IMG/VR virus record: IMGVR_UViG_3300021961_000112
Coordinates: 1-58,527 of that record
Reading direction: 5' to 3' (one strand)
DNA: 58,527 bases
From: a virus
Numbering within the stretch: position 1 is the first letter of the stretch; every line of letters starts with the position of its first letter. The position numbers and the translations under genes are program-made. The notes beneath the pieces are model-generated. The model ran no database searches. It was not told the DNA's origin and saw only the letters and a list, made by a program, of their open reading frames with translations. This document shows positions 50,615 to 56,342 of this stretch, in pieces.

Positions 50615-50710
50615 AGCATCACCCTCTTGCTGTTGTTTTAGTAGTGCTTCGTTTGCTGCTTCTCTTTCCGCAGCAATTTCAAGCATTTCATCTAGCGTTA
50701 GATCCTTCAT
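50567..50710 (-). CDS. Small acidic protein MKDLTLDEMLEIAAERE
   Basis: The frame encodes 47 residues: a helical, acidic N-terminal part (MKDLTLDEMLEIAAEREAAN, EALLKQQQ) of a type known in cyanophages, then a Ser/Thr/Pro-rich tail. The tail codons coincide with the inverted repeat of cassette 11, and the stop lies 5 nt before its -10 box. The gene therefore reads through a regulatory element of the next operon. Confidence 0.72.
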   Translation of the reverse strand: MKDLTLDEMLEIAAEREAANEALLKQQQEGDARDTSSSVPTDPHSAL

Positions 50711-50718
50711 TGTTTTAC

Positions 50719-50979
50719 TCAGTAATCGCTAGTATCTATAATAATCCAATCTAAATCAAGGTCTTCCAGATATTGAATCAAATCAGAGTCATTATCAGGA
50801 AGAACTGAAATATATTCTTCTTTACTTAATTCAAATGACGCTTCACATAAAGCAGGTCCATATTCTGGTGGATCATAAAGAGTTTGTTCATAAACTAATG
50901 CAGCATCTTCAATAATTGCCGATACTGTGACTAAACCTGACTGATTGTAGCTAATACTTTCAATTTGTTGAATAGTCAT
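50719..50979 (-). CDS. Acidic small protein MTIQQIESISYNQSG
   Basis: The reading from ATG 50979 gives 86 residues. A longer reading from 51030 would run into the tRNA gene and is rejected. The protein is strongly acidic and beta-rich (SKEEYISVLPDNDSDLIQYL). It follows the Arg tRNA gene by 21 nt. A DNA-mimic role is conceivable from the charge; no family recognised. Confidence 0.72.
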   Translation of the reverse strand: MTIQQIESISYNQSGLVTVSAIIEDAALVYEQTLYDPPEYGPALCEASFELSKEEYISVLPDNDSDLIQYLEDLDLDWIIIDTSDY

Positions 50980-51000
50980 TTTTGAATGAATAAAGTGTAG

Positions 51001-51072
51001 CAGGCACACCTGGAATCGAACCAGAGACATTCGCTTCGTAGGCGAAGATTATATCCGCTTAACTATGTGCCC
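51001..51072 (-). tRNA. tRNA-Arg (ACG)
   Basis: The sequence folds as a tRNA of 72 nt: acceptor GGGCACA/TGTGCCT, D-stem GTTA/TAAT, anticodon stem TTCGC/GCGAA with loop CTACGAA, T-arm TCTGG-TTCGATT-CCAGG, discriminator G. Anticodon ACG reads Arg CGN codons after inosine modification. CCA is not encoded. A terminator hairpin precedes it on the minus strand, so it may rely on processing from a readthrough RNA. Confidence 0.92.
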
Positions 51073-51074
51073 AT

Positions 51075-51096
51075 AAAAAAGGGAGCAATGCTCCCT
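51075..51096 (-). terminator. Rho-independent terminator before tRNA-Arg
   Basis: On the minus strand GGGAGCA pairs with TGCTCCC (51081-51096 with a two-base loop) and is followed by six T. It ends the transcript of the 60-residue gene and leaves the Arg tRNA to be made by readthrough or from another promoter. Confidence 0.8.
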
Positions 51097-51101
51097 AGTA
51101 A

Positions 51102-51284
51102 TCAAACAGCAACAGTATCTTCTACGGGTTGAGTGTAGTTCTCAAGAACAGTGGAATCATAATTATCCAGTGCTTCAAGGATTTCTTCACCAGTTGCTGC
51201 TTTGACCAAATTAACAATCAGTTGAGCACCAGCAGGATTTTCATCAATGATTTCAGCAGCGAACTCAATCAGTTTAGCAGACAT
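51102..51284 (-). CDS. Small helical protein MSAKLIEFAAEIIDENPAGA
   Basis: The reading from ATG 51284 gives 60 residues. A longer frame upstream would cross the Ala tRNA gene and is rejected. The protein is two helices (KLIEFAAEIIDENPAGAQLI, NLVKAATGEEILEALD) with an acidic tail. It ends just before a terminator. Function unknown. Confidence 0.74.
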   Translation of the reverse strand: MSAKLIEFAAEIIDENPAGAQLIVNLVKAATGEEILEALDNYDSTVLENYTQPVEDTVAV

Positions 51285-51325
51285 AGTAAAAATGTAAATG
51301 GGTAATTTGGGAATACTATTCCCAA

Positions 51326-51397
51326 TGGAGCGTAAGGAAATCGAATCCTTATTTCTGAATTGCAAATCCAGGGTAATAACCGTTATACTAACGCCCC
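51326..51397 (-). tRNA. tRNA-Ala (TGC)
   Basis: The sequence folds as a tRNA of 72 nt: acceptor GGGGCGT/ACGCTCC (one G-T pair), D-arm GTATAACGGTTATTAC, anticodon stem CTGGA/TTCAG with loop TTTGCAA, T-arm AAGGA-TTCGATT-TCCTT, discriminator A. Anticodon TGC reads Ala codons GCA/GCG. An alternative reading as Cys (GCA) would break the anticodon stem. Confidence 0.87.
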
Positions 51398-51440
51398 AGA
51401 ACAGTTTATGTTTAGAGACCGAACTGCGGCGGTCTAAGTA

Positions 51441-51584
51441 TCAAACACTCAAAGAGTAATCAAGTTCCTCATCTTTGACTTCACAATCGCTAATGAGTTC
51501 AATATAATCCTCAAGATCAATTCCAAGATAATTCAAAGCAAACTCTCCATAAGCATCTATGGTATTCTGATTTTTAATAACCAT
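51441..51584 (-). CDS. Small acidic protein MVIKNQNTIDAYGEFALN
   Basis: The frame encodes 47 residues (MVIKNQNTIDAYGEFALNYL, then GIDLEDYIELISDCEV). It has one of the best ribosome sites in the window (AAGGAGG, 7 nt before the ATG) and follows cassette 12 by 27 nt. Acidic and helical; function unknown. Confidence 0.76.
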   Translation of the reverse strand: MVIKNQNTIDAYGEFALNYLGIDLEDYIELISDCEVKDEELDYSLSV

Positions 51585-51610
51585 TGAAACCTCCTTGACT
51601 TGATGTGTGT

Positions 51611-51669
51611 ATCATAGCACGATTGTTGTGCCCCGTAAAGGTTATTGTGCCAGAAAAAGTAGTGGCACA
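51611..51669 (-). promoter_or_regulatory. Promoter cassette 12 (imperfect type A repeat)
   Basis: TGTGCCAC-N8-TGGCACA with one unpaired base (51646-51669) precedes a 29-nt spacer and the extended -10 box TGC-TATGAT (51611-51616). It faces the 47-residue gene, which begins 27 nt beyond the box. Confidence 0.75.
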
Positions 51670-51687
51670 GTAGTATTAGTTATACAA

Positions 51688-51876
51688 TCAGGGAGAAGGA
51701 TCGTAATAAACAATCTCTTCTAATGCAGGAAGAATCTCATACTGAATATCATCAAGATGCTGAGACATAATAGTCATATCCATCTCGTGAAGTTTATTTT
51801 CACGAGTCACCATCTCTTTGAGAATCTTATATGCTTTTTCAATCTCAGCATAAGCATAAACAACTTTAGTCACCAT
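51688..51876 (-). CDS. Small helical protein
   Basis: This 62-residue protein (MVTKVVYAYAEIEKAYKILK, then EMVTRENKLHEMDMTIMSQH) forms one or two amphipathic helices with an acidic C-terminus. It overlaps the upstream gene by 7 nt. Function unknown. Confidence 0.73.
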   Translation of the reverse strand: MVTKVVYAYAEIEKAYKILKEMVTRENKLHEMDMTIMSQHLDDIQYEILPALEEIVYYDPSP

Positions 51877-52145
51877 TCACCTCGTTGAACGTGGATTTTG
51901 CGGATTTCAGTGTAAATGAACTTCTTCAGTTTAGGATCTTCAGTAGCATCAAATGCTTTGTAAAGACGATTAAGATAATCATCTTGTTTGGTGCATTTAA
52001 CTACTTTAACATTAGTAATCCCAAGTTCTTTAAGAGGAGAACCTGATTTTACTTTTGCTTTTCCAAAATTGCCAGATACAACTCCTTGTGTGCGAAGTTT
52101 AGGGCGAATTTTAGAAAGATTAGAAGTTGTGAAGTCAGTAGTCAT
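51870..52145 (-). CDS. Small basic hypothetical protein
   Basis: The 91-residue reading from ATG 52145 (MTTDFTTSNLSKIRPKLRTQ) is preferred over a GTG start three codons earlier because the ATG comes 5 nt after the upstream stop. Its first half is basic and low in structure (GVVSGNFGKAKVKSGSPLKE), its second half helical. A nucleic-acid-binding role is possible. Confidence 0.72.
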   Translation of the reverse strand: MTTDFTTSNLSKIRPKLRTQGVVSGNFGKAKVKSGSPLKELGITNVKVVKCTKQDDYLNRLYKAFDATEDPKLKKFIYTEIRKIHVQRGEW

Positions 52146-52150
52146 TGAAC

Positions 52151-52294
52151 TCACTTGAAAGTTGCATTAACACCAACAACTTTTGCTGTAGGATTTCTTG
52201 CGGTTGCCGTAGCACGGGCATCTTTAGGAGAGTTTGCATAAACCTCTTCCTTGAAGACTTTACCACCAACATAAAGTTCAACAATGTACTTCAT
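52151..52294 (-). CDS. Small basic protein MKYIVELYVGGKVFKEE
   Basis: The reading from ATG 52294 gives 47 residues. It is a compact beta-alpha-beta type (MKYIVELYVGGKVFKEEVYA, NSPKDARATATARNP). The leader from the cassette 13 -10 box is about 25 nt. A longer frame from 52345 would start upstream of the promoter and is rejected. Confidence 0.75.
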   Translation of the reverse strand: MKYIVELYVGGKVFKEEVYANSPKDARATATARNPTAKVVGVNATFK

Positions 52295-52319
52295 AGGACT
52301 GGTTCGTTTCAACAAGGTT

Positions 52320-52380
52320 ATTATAGCAGGGTCAGCAGTCCCCACGATAGGGGACTGTGCCAGTTCAGGGAGTGTCCGCC
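52320..52380 (-). promoter_or_regulatory. Promoter cassette 13
   Basis: An exact TATAAT (52320-52325), extended by TGC, is preceded by a perfect hairpin GTCCCC-N6-GGGGAC (52338-52355) and a GGAC...GTCC repeat (52352-52377) with GTGCCAGTTC inside. The hairpin lies 12 nt from the box, closer than in other cassettes, so regulation may differ. Confidence 0.7.
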
Positions 52381-52556
52381 TTAGTGCGACCTTTACTAAC
52401 TCTACCTTCAGAGTAAAACCATTTTACTCTCTCTCGCCGTGCTTGAAGTAGCATTTCATATTGCTCTTTTTGCGATTGATTTAAAATAAAATCTTGCCGC
52501 CTCCAAGTTTGTTGAAGTTCTTGAAGATGTGGAAGAACATTTACAGTATCAGTCAT
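52365..52556 (-). CDS. Small basic coiled-coil protein
   Basis: This 63-residue protein (MTDTVNVLPHLQELQQTWRR) is a long helix with Arg and Lys at its C-terminus (RRERVKWFYSEGRVSKGRTK). It overlaps the upstream membrane protein gene by 8 nt. Its last codons lie within the repeat of cassette 13. Confidence 0.72.
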   Translation of the reverse strand: MTDTVNVLPHLQELQQTWRRQDFILNQSQKEQYEMLLQARRERVKWFYSEGRVSKGRTKADTP

Positions 52557-52782
52557 TGGTTTCGGTATAAAGTTCAGGGGTTTCGTTGGAAGTTTGAGTC
52601 TTTACGCGAACATTGTAAGGAGAATTATAAAAACGCTTGAAGGAAGTATAAACAATAACAAACGTCGAAAGAACACCAACAAAACCAAGGATTGTGGTAT
52701 AATCACCTGCGAAGTTAAGAGTATCGGGGGTCATAGTTGCAAGTTTATTAAAGTGATGACGAATAAGAATTGATGCAAACAT
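52549..52782 (-). CDS. Small membrane protein
   Basis: The 77-residue reading from ATG 52782 overlaps the upstream stop by TGATG. It has one hydrophobic segment (TILGFVGVLSTFVIVYTSF, about 31-49) and a polar tail. An internal ATG (52734, MTPDTLNFAGDY) could be the real start, since that is the form I know from cyanophages; the coupled start is kept because of the overlap. Confidence 0.68.
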   Translation of the reverse strand: MFASILIRHHFNKLATMTPDTLNFAGDYTTILGFVGVLSTFVIVYTSFKRFYNSPYNVRVKTQTSNETPELYTETND

Positions 52783-52919
52783 CAATAGTCGTAATTAGAT
52801 TTCAAAAAAGAGTTAAATGATTGCTCCTCAGTTTCTTCATCAAAGAGACCATCGAAAGATTCTTCTGCAAAATCAAAACCAGAGATCTCTTCAATTTGAA
52901 AATCATCAAAATCGTCCAT
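52782..52919 (-). CDS. Small acidic protein MDDFDDFQIEEISGFDF
   Basis: The frame encodes 45 residues with a strikingly acidic, Phe-rich sequence (MDDFDDFQIEEISGFDFAEE, then SFDGLFDEETEEQSFNSF). A ribosome site (GAGAGG) precedes the ATG. Such composition recalls DNA mimics or anti-sigma-like peptides, but the match is only compositional. Confidence 0.72.
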   Translation of the reverse strand: MDDFDDFQIEEISGFDFAEESFDGLFDEETEEQSFNSFLKSNYDY

Positions 52920-52944
52920 TGACCTCTCTCATTTGAACTTAAGT

Positions 52945-53001
52945 ATCATACACCAGAACGGGCGGTCTGGGAAGGGGTGATGGACGGTTCTCAAGGTGTC
53001 C
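52945..53001 (-). promoter_or_regulatory. Promoter cassette 14 (type B repeat)
   Basis: GGACGGTTCTCAAGGTGTCC (52982-53001) is followed by a 31-nt spacer and the -10 box TATGAT (52945-52950). It faces the 45-residue acidic gene. The spacer contains a GC-rich palindrome (CCAGAC/GTTCTGG-like). Confidence 0.77.
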
Positions 53002-53013
53002 CAGTAAGTTTGC

Positions 53014-53223
53014 TTAATCTTTTCTTTGTCTTCTTAATTCTGCTTGCTGCTCTTGATATTTCTTTTGTCTTTGTTTTTCTGCTTTATGAAGTTGTCTTGT
53101 TCTTTCTAGTGCTGCTCTTCTTCTTGCAGCAAGTCTTTGTCTTGGTGCAGATTGACGCTCAAGAGTTTCAAGTTCTCCTTGAAGCTTTCTCAAATCTTCA
53201 TTGAATTGTTGAAAGGTCTTCAT
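53014..53223 (-). CDS. Basic coiled-coil protein MKTFQQFNEDL
   Basis: This 69-residue protein begins MKTFQQFNEDLRKLQGELET, as do many small T4-like cyanophage proteins, and continues with a long Arg/Gln-rich helix (RQRLAARRRAALERTRQLHK). Its upstream region contains AATAAATA, close to a late promoter, overlapping the plus-strand promoter of the divergent neighbour. A virion or DNA-binding role is possible. Confidence 0.75.
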   Translation of the reverse strand: MKTFQQFNEDLRKLQGELETLERQSAPRQRLAARRRAALERTRQLHKAEKQRQKKYQEQQAELRRQRKD

Positions 53224-53229
53224 TATCTC

Positions 53230-53257
53230 TTGACTTTTTGATTATTTATTGTATAAT
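53230..53257 (+). promoter_or_regulatory. Plus-strand sigma70-like promoter
   Basis: TTGACT (53230-53235), a 16-nt spacer and an exact TATAAT (53252-53257) lie 49 nt before the only plus-strand gene in the window. The -35 differs from the consensus by one base. It is divergent from the gene to its left. Confidence 0.78.
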
Positions 53258-53305
53258 ATCCCTTGAGTATTACACTCACACATCACACACATTAGGAGAA
53301 TACCT

Positions 53306-53509
53306 ATGACACCATATGAACTTCGATTTGAAATCTTTAAGCAAGCATATAATATGCTCAATGATCAATTTTGTGTAGAACACGATACTGCTGTTCGTTG
53401 GAATGAAGTTGAGAAAAAAGAAGTGCCGATGGACTATCCAGAGTTTCCAACTTTAGAAAATGTCCTAAAGCAGGCAGAAATCATCAATGATTTCGTAAGT
53501 TCCAAATAA
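53306..53509 (+). CDS. Conserved cyanophage small protein on the plus strand
   Basis: This 67-residue protein (MTPYELRFEIFKQAYNMLND, ending LKQAEIINDFVSSK) is of a type that I know from cyanomyoviruses. It has a strong ribosome site (TTAGGAG), its own promoter and its own terminator, so it is a complete monocistronic unit opposite to all neighbours. Acidic, helical; function unknown. The conserved HDTAVRWNE segment is a possible interaction site. Confidence 0.85.
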   Translation: MTPYELRFEIFKQAYNMLNDQFCVEHDTAVRWNEVEKKEVPMDYPEFPTLENVLKQAEIINDFVSSK

Positions 53510-53514
53510 AGTTA

Positions 53515-53540
53515 AAGGAGGGATAAAACCCTCCTTTTTT
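53515..53540 (+). terminator. Rho-independent terminator of the plus-strand gene
   Basis: AAGGAGGG pairs with CCCTCCTT across a six-base loop and is followed by six T, beginning 6 nt after the stop codon of the plus-strand gene. On the minus strand it has a weaker A-rich/T-poor flank, so it mainly works rightward. Confidence 0.88.
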
Positions 53541-53561
53541 ATTATATTTTATTTTAAGATA

Positions 53562-53648
53562 CTATGGGACTTTCTTGTGCTCCACCACAAGGTCTTCAGT
53601 AGCCAGCAGTTTGGCGAGTTGGGACTTGATTTCGTGAGAGACTGCCAT
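53562..53648 (-). pseudogene. Truncated N-terminal remnant of a conserved cyanophage protein
   Basis: The frame encodes MAVSHEIKSQLAKLLATEDL VVEHKKVP and then a TAG stop. In other cyanomyoviruses the same beginning continues into a protein of several hundred residues with an HEVGHALYTP-type metallopeptidase motif, as far as I recall. Here only 28 residues remain, ending beside the terminator of the plus-strand gene. A second in-frame ATG at 53672 would add eight residues. It may be a remnant left by a rearrangement. Confidence 0.5.
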
Positions 53649-53677
53649 GAGGTTTGTTTCGTATGAGACCATTATAC

Positions 53678-53702
53678 AAAAAAAGGAGGTCCGAAGACCC
53701 CC
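53678..53702 (-). terminator. Terminator with UUCG tetraloop
   Basis: On the minus strand GGGGGTC-TTCG-GACCTCC is followed by seven T. It lies 24 nt after the end of the 246-residue structural gene and would stop its late transcript. The stem has six or seven pairs and the stable UUCG loop. Confidence 0.88.
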
Positions 53703-53725
53703 CAGTGGACAGTTTGAAAAGTGGT

Positions 53726-54466
53726 TCAGTCCTCTCTATAAGTTCCTGCTCTTCTTGCTGCTCTATTACCAGACCCTCTATCACCAGCACCAAAATCACT
53801 TTCACCACCTCTACCACCTCTTGTAGCACGTTTGGATGGGTCTGCGCTTACCTTACGACTATATGCAGTTCCACCTGGTTTTTTCATTACCTTCTTATAA
53901 CGCTCACCAGTTAGTGCTTCATCAAGCATTTCTTCAACGATACTCTCTCTCCACTCTTCACTCATATTCACCATAATGACTTCTGCTGCTTCTGGTGTTT
54001 CAGCATATCCTTCATCAAGAAGGTGTGAGAGAATGATGTCGTAGAGGTCATACTCTTCTCTTTGAAGTGCTGCTGCTCTTTTTGCTGCTTTACTACCTCT
54101 ACCGTGCTTCAGATCAGCACCATACTTACTATAACCTGCTTTCAAATAACGATCGTGTGCGTCTGCTGATTGTTGAGCAACTGATTTGGAATACTTAGAA
54201 CCACCATAGTCTCTTTTGTCTCTTTCTGCTCTTGCACCAGATCTGTTTAGAATTTGTCTCTTTGCAGATGTATCACTTCTTTCTGGTCCAACATTATATT
54301 TTCTACGGAGATATGCACCTCTACTTTCTGGTTCTGATGTTTCAGTTTCTTTTTTCTTACCACCAAGAAGTCTTTTCATTGCTGAGCGAATACCTTCTTC
54401 AAGTGAATTTGATTCATAAACACTTAGGTATGCTTCTTGAAGATTGTGAATGTCTTGAGAGTTCAT
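53726..54466 (-). CDS. Putative virion protein (conserved in cyanomyoviruses)
   Basis: This 246-residue protein is rich in Arg, Lys, Gly and Ser at both ends (KRLLGGKKKETETSEPESRG and RGGRGGESDFGAGDRGSGNR), with a central acidic helical part (YDLYDIILSHLLDEGYAETP, EAAEVIMVNMSEEWRESIVE) that is strongly conserved in cyanomyoviruses. A late promoter and a terminator bracket it, so it is expressed late as a single gene. Structural or internal head protein is the likely role, without direct proof. Confidence 0.82.
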   Translation of the reverse strand: MNSQDIHNLQEAYLSVYESNSLEEGIRSAMKRLLGGKKKETETSEPESRGAYLRRKYNVGPERSDTSAKRQILNRSGARAERDKRDYGGSKYSKSVAQQSADAHDRYLKAGYSKYGADLKHGRGSKAAKRAAALQREEYDLYDIILSHLLDEGYAETPEAAEVIMVNMSEEWRESIVEEMLDEALTGERYKKVMKKPGGTAYSRKVSADPSKRATRGGRGGESDFGAGDRGSGNRAARRAGTYRED

Positions 54467-54488
54467 TTTTTTACAAATACTTTTTAGA

Positions 54489-54496
54489 TATTTATA
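54489..54496 (-). promoter_or_regulatory. T4-type late promoter of the putative virion protein
   Basis: An exact TATAAATA on the minus strand ends 23 nt before the start of the 246-residue gene. It overlaps the end of the neighbouring small membrane-protein gene by no more than a few bases, in the expected position for a late leader. Confidence 0.85.
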
Positions 54497-54498
54497 GT

Positions 54499-54762
54499 CT
54501 ATTCAAACTCAAAAGATCTATTTGATGCTTTCATCGTAGGAGTTTGATATTCTGGAGCAGAAGTCTCAACAAATACTTCTATTTTAGTGCCATCATTCCA
54601 ATGACGAATCACACCAGCAACAATAAAAGCATTAGTAATCAAATAGGTCGCAAAAATAAAAGTTCGGATAAGAGCGATCTTATCCGATTCACGATCACAT
54701 TTACTTGCCTTCTCCCCAATCGCTTTTGCCCACCATCGCCAGGCAGTTTTGTTCTTCTTCAT
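54499..54762 (-). CDS. Small membrane protein MKKNKTAWRWWAKAIGEKAS
   Basis: The reading from ATG 54762 gives 87 residues. The start MKKNKTAWRWWAKAIGEKAS and a hydrophobic segment (TFIFATYLITNAFIVAGVIR) are typical of a conserved cyanomyovirus protein. Its first 62 nt overlap the end of the upstream gene in another frame. One membrane helix, basic N-terminus; role unknown. Confidence 0.8.
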   Translation of the reverse strand: MKKNKTAWRWWAKAIGEKASKCDRESDKIALIRTFIFATYLITNAFIVAGVIRHWNDGTKIEVFVETSAPEYQTPTMKASNRSFEFE

Positions 54763-54988
54763 ATTTTGATTTTCTTGATTTAACATACTCTAACTGATTC
54801 CACTGATGATGGTAGCAAATCACAAGAACTCTTTCATTCTTATGAATAGAACAAGCAAGATAATTTTGTTTATTCTTTGGGCGAACATTGTATTCAATTG
54901 TGATATACTCTTTGCCCTTAAAGTAAACCCATCCTTCAACACTTTTAGACCATTTTACATAATCATTAACCTGTGGTTCATAACTCAT
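54701..54988 (-). CDS. Conserved cyanophage protein (DYVKW...GWVYF)
   Basis: The reading from MSYEPQVNDYVKWSKSVEGW (ATG 54988) gives 95 residues. The pattern DYVKW, GWVYFKGKEYITIEY and LVICYHHQWNQLEYV is familiar from cyanomyoviruses; it looks like a small SH3-like barrel. The C-terminal 20 residues overlap the next gene. An ATG four codons earlier is also possible. Confidence 0.8.
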   Translation of the reverse strand: MSYEPQVNDYVKWSKSVEGWVYFKGKEYITIEYNVRPKNKQNYLACSIHKNERVLVICYHHQWNQLEYVKSRKSKYEEEQNCLAMVGKSDWGEGK

Positions 54989-54993
54989 ATTGA

Positions 54994-55149
54994 TTAGCAA
55001 TCGTAAAATTTGTCTCTTGACATATATTCGATTTGTTTTTGCAGTTGTGAGATTTCGTGCTCTTGTTCTGCAATTTTTCTTTGTAGTTGCTCAATTCGTT
55101 CTTGGTATTGTACCTTTAGGTCAAATACCATTTTGTTGGTGTTTGTCAT
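54994..55149 (-). CDS. Small coiled-coil protein
   Basis: The frame encodes 51 residues (MTNTNKMVFDLKVQYQERIE, then QLQRKIAEQEHEISQLQKQI), a strong coiled coil ending in a short aromatic tail. It lies 5 nt upstream of the SH3-like gene and shares its transcript. No other motif. Confidence 0.74.
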   Translation of the reverse strand: MTNTNKMVFDLKVQYQERIEQLQRKIAEQEHEISQLQKQIEYMSRDKFYDC

Positions 55150-55201
55150 TAGGTTTTAACAACTATCCAATAGTAACAGAGAAATAATCAAAAGTCAACA
55201 T

Positions 55202-55870
55202 CTAGTGGTCAGTTTTAGAATTGTCTACTGTAGATTTTTTTCTGGAGATTCTTCCTCTTTTCCACCCGTCACCAGGACACTCAAAATCAATTTTTTCAAT
55301 TTTACCATCAGTCCACCATTTTTTTCCTTTTAAAAAATTACTTTGGTATTCACTCTTTTGTTTTTTATAATTTGGATTCTGTTCATAAAATTTTTTCATA
55401 CTGTCACTAAGATTTTCTTTGTGTTCCTCAGTAAGTCTTTTATTCTTAAATGACTCGATAATTTTATTTCTTATTTTTGGATTTTGCCAAGATTTTTTAA
55501 TTGAGTCACTTAGTTTTTTTCTTTGTTCTGGACTTTTGAATCGAATTTTTTGTGATTTATGTTGATTTTCTTTCCATTCCTCATTACGAATAATGCCACT
55601 AGTGCCTTCACCTCCATTAGTCTTATTTCGAAGAATACCAGCGTCTAAATCTTTTCTTCCAAACACAGCAATCATATAGATTTCGTGCTTAAATGCTTCC
55701 TCTTCAGTTAAATTCTGTTTGAGAAATATTATTCTAGATTTATCTTTTGGTGGTTTTATCTCACTTTTATTTTTTCTGTATAATCTATCACCGACTCCTT
55801 TACCTATGTAATAAGGAGTTTTATCCTCACGCAAATATGCGTAGGTATAAAATCGGTTAGGATTTACCAT
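55202..55870 (-). CDS. GIY-YIG homing endonuclease 1
   Basis: The reading from ATG 55870 gives 222 residues. The N-terminal catalytic module is a GIY-YIG variant (TYAYLREDKTPYYIGKGVGD RLY, residues about 8-31) and is followed by NUMOD-like repeats (SPEQRKKLSDSIKKSWQNPK, LTEEHKENLSDSMKKFYEQ). Such enzymes nick or cut DNA at homing sites and spread between phages. The gene has its own late promoter 27 nt upstream. Longer in-frame starts lie beyond that promoter and a terminator. Confidence 0.85.
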   Translation of the reverse strand: MVNPNRFYTYAYLREDKTPYYIGKGVGDRLYRKNKSEIKPPKDKSRIIFLKQNLTEEEAFKHEIYMIAVFGRKDLDAGILRNKTNGGEGTSGIIRNEEWKENQHKSQKIRFKSPEQRKKLSDSIKKSWQNPKIRNKIIESFKNKRLTEEHKENLSDSMKKFYEQNPNYKKQKSEYQSNFLKGKKWWTDGKIEKIDFECPGDGWKRGRISRKKSTVDNSKTDH

Positions 55871-55896
55871 AACTGCTCTTTTGTTGGGTGCAGTAG

Positions 55897-55904
55897 TATT
55901 TATA
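55897..55904 (-). promoter_or_regulatory. T4-type late promoter of the homing endonuclease
   Basis: An exact TATAAATA on the minus strand is followed by CTACTGCACCCAAC and the endonuclease leader. A second copy of the same promoter plus a similar downstream sequence lies at 55968-55975. Confidence 0.82.
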
Positions 55905-55906
55905 CA

Positions 55907-55929
55907 AGAAAAGGAGCATCTCTGCTCCT
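55907..55929 (-). terminator. Weak terminator between two late promoters
   Basis: On the minus strand GGAGCA-GAGA-TGCTCC is followed by four T and a C, so it is a modest terminator. It lies between the late promoters at 55968 and 55897 and would end an RNA of about 50 nt from the first. Confidence 0.6.
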
Positions 55930-55967
55930 CCTCTACCTGTGAAGATTGCACCCAACGCAGGCATCAG

Positions 55968-55975
55968 TATTTATA
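55968..55975 (-). promoter_or_regulatory. Second late promoter upstream of the homing endonuclease
   Basis: An exact TATAAATA overlaps the region just after the stop of the 79-residue gene. Downstream of it is CTGATGCCTGCGTTGGGTGC, and GTTGGGTGCA there is the inverse of TGCACCCAAC after the other promoter. Confidence 0.7.
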
Positions 55976-55977
55976 AC

Positions 55978-56217
55978 CTATGTTGTAAATGCCTCCACCA
56001 CTCGGGATTCTACATCCTCAGCAAGAGCATAGGTTCTTGCATTAACTACTTTTTCACGAAGATTTACATAATAATCATCATTATATCCATCATCATATTG
56101 TTTAATCAAATCAAAACATTCATCATCGTCCTCTGCAATTACATTCCAGATTCCTCCATATTCTGAACGGGGAAAGTTTGCAAAGTGGTCAACGATATAC
56201 AAGAACTTTTGTGCCAT
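55978..56217 (-). CDS. Conserved cyanophage protein (GGIWNVIAEDDDECFDLI)
   Basis: This 79-residue acidic protein (MAQKFLYIVDHFANFPRSEY, then GGIWNVIAEDDDECFDLI) is of a type that I recognise from cyanomyoviruses. It has a compact strand-helix pattern with a conserved EDD cluster. It is separated from the membrane-protein gene by 32 nt. Function unknown. Confidence 0.8.
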   Translation of the reverse strand: MAQKFLYIVDHFANFPRSEYGGIWNVIAEDDDECFDLIKQYDDGYNDDYYVNLREKVVNARTYALAEDVESRVVEAFTT

Positions 56218-56249
56218 TTGTTTGTGTAAGTTACCTCTTTAGTTTAAGA

Positions 56250-56342
56250 TTAGTCGTCGTCGTTGTCAAGATCGGAAAAGACTATAAACGAAGTTCCGAT
56301 AGTCAAAAGGATGCCAAGTCCCATACCAAGAATAAAAGTCAT
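56250..56342 (-). CDS. Tiny membrane protein MTFILGMGLGILLTIGT
   Basis: The frame encodes 30 residues: one hydrophobic segment (FILGMGLGILLTIGTSFIVF) and an acidic tail (SDLDNDDD). It overlaps the upstream stop by ATGA. It is the last of a chain of five tightly coupled tiny genes. It probably spans the membrane once. Confidence 0.68.
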   Translation of the reverse strand: MTFILGMGLGILLTIGTSFIVFSDLDNDDD

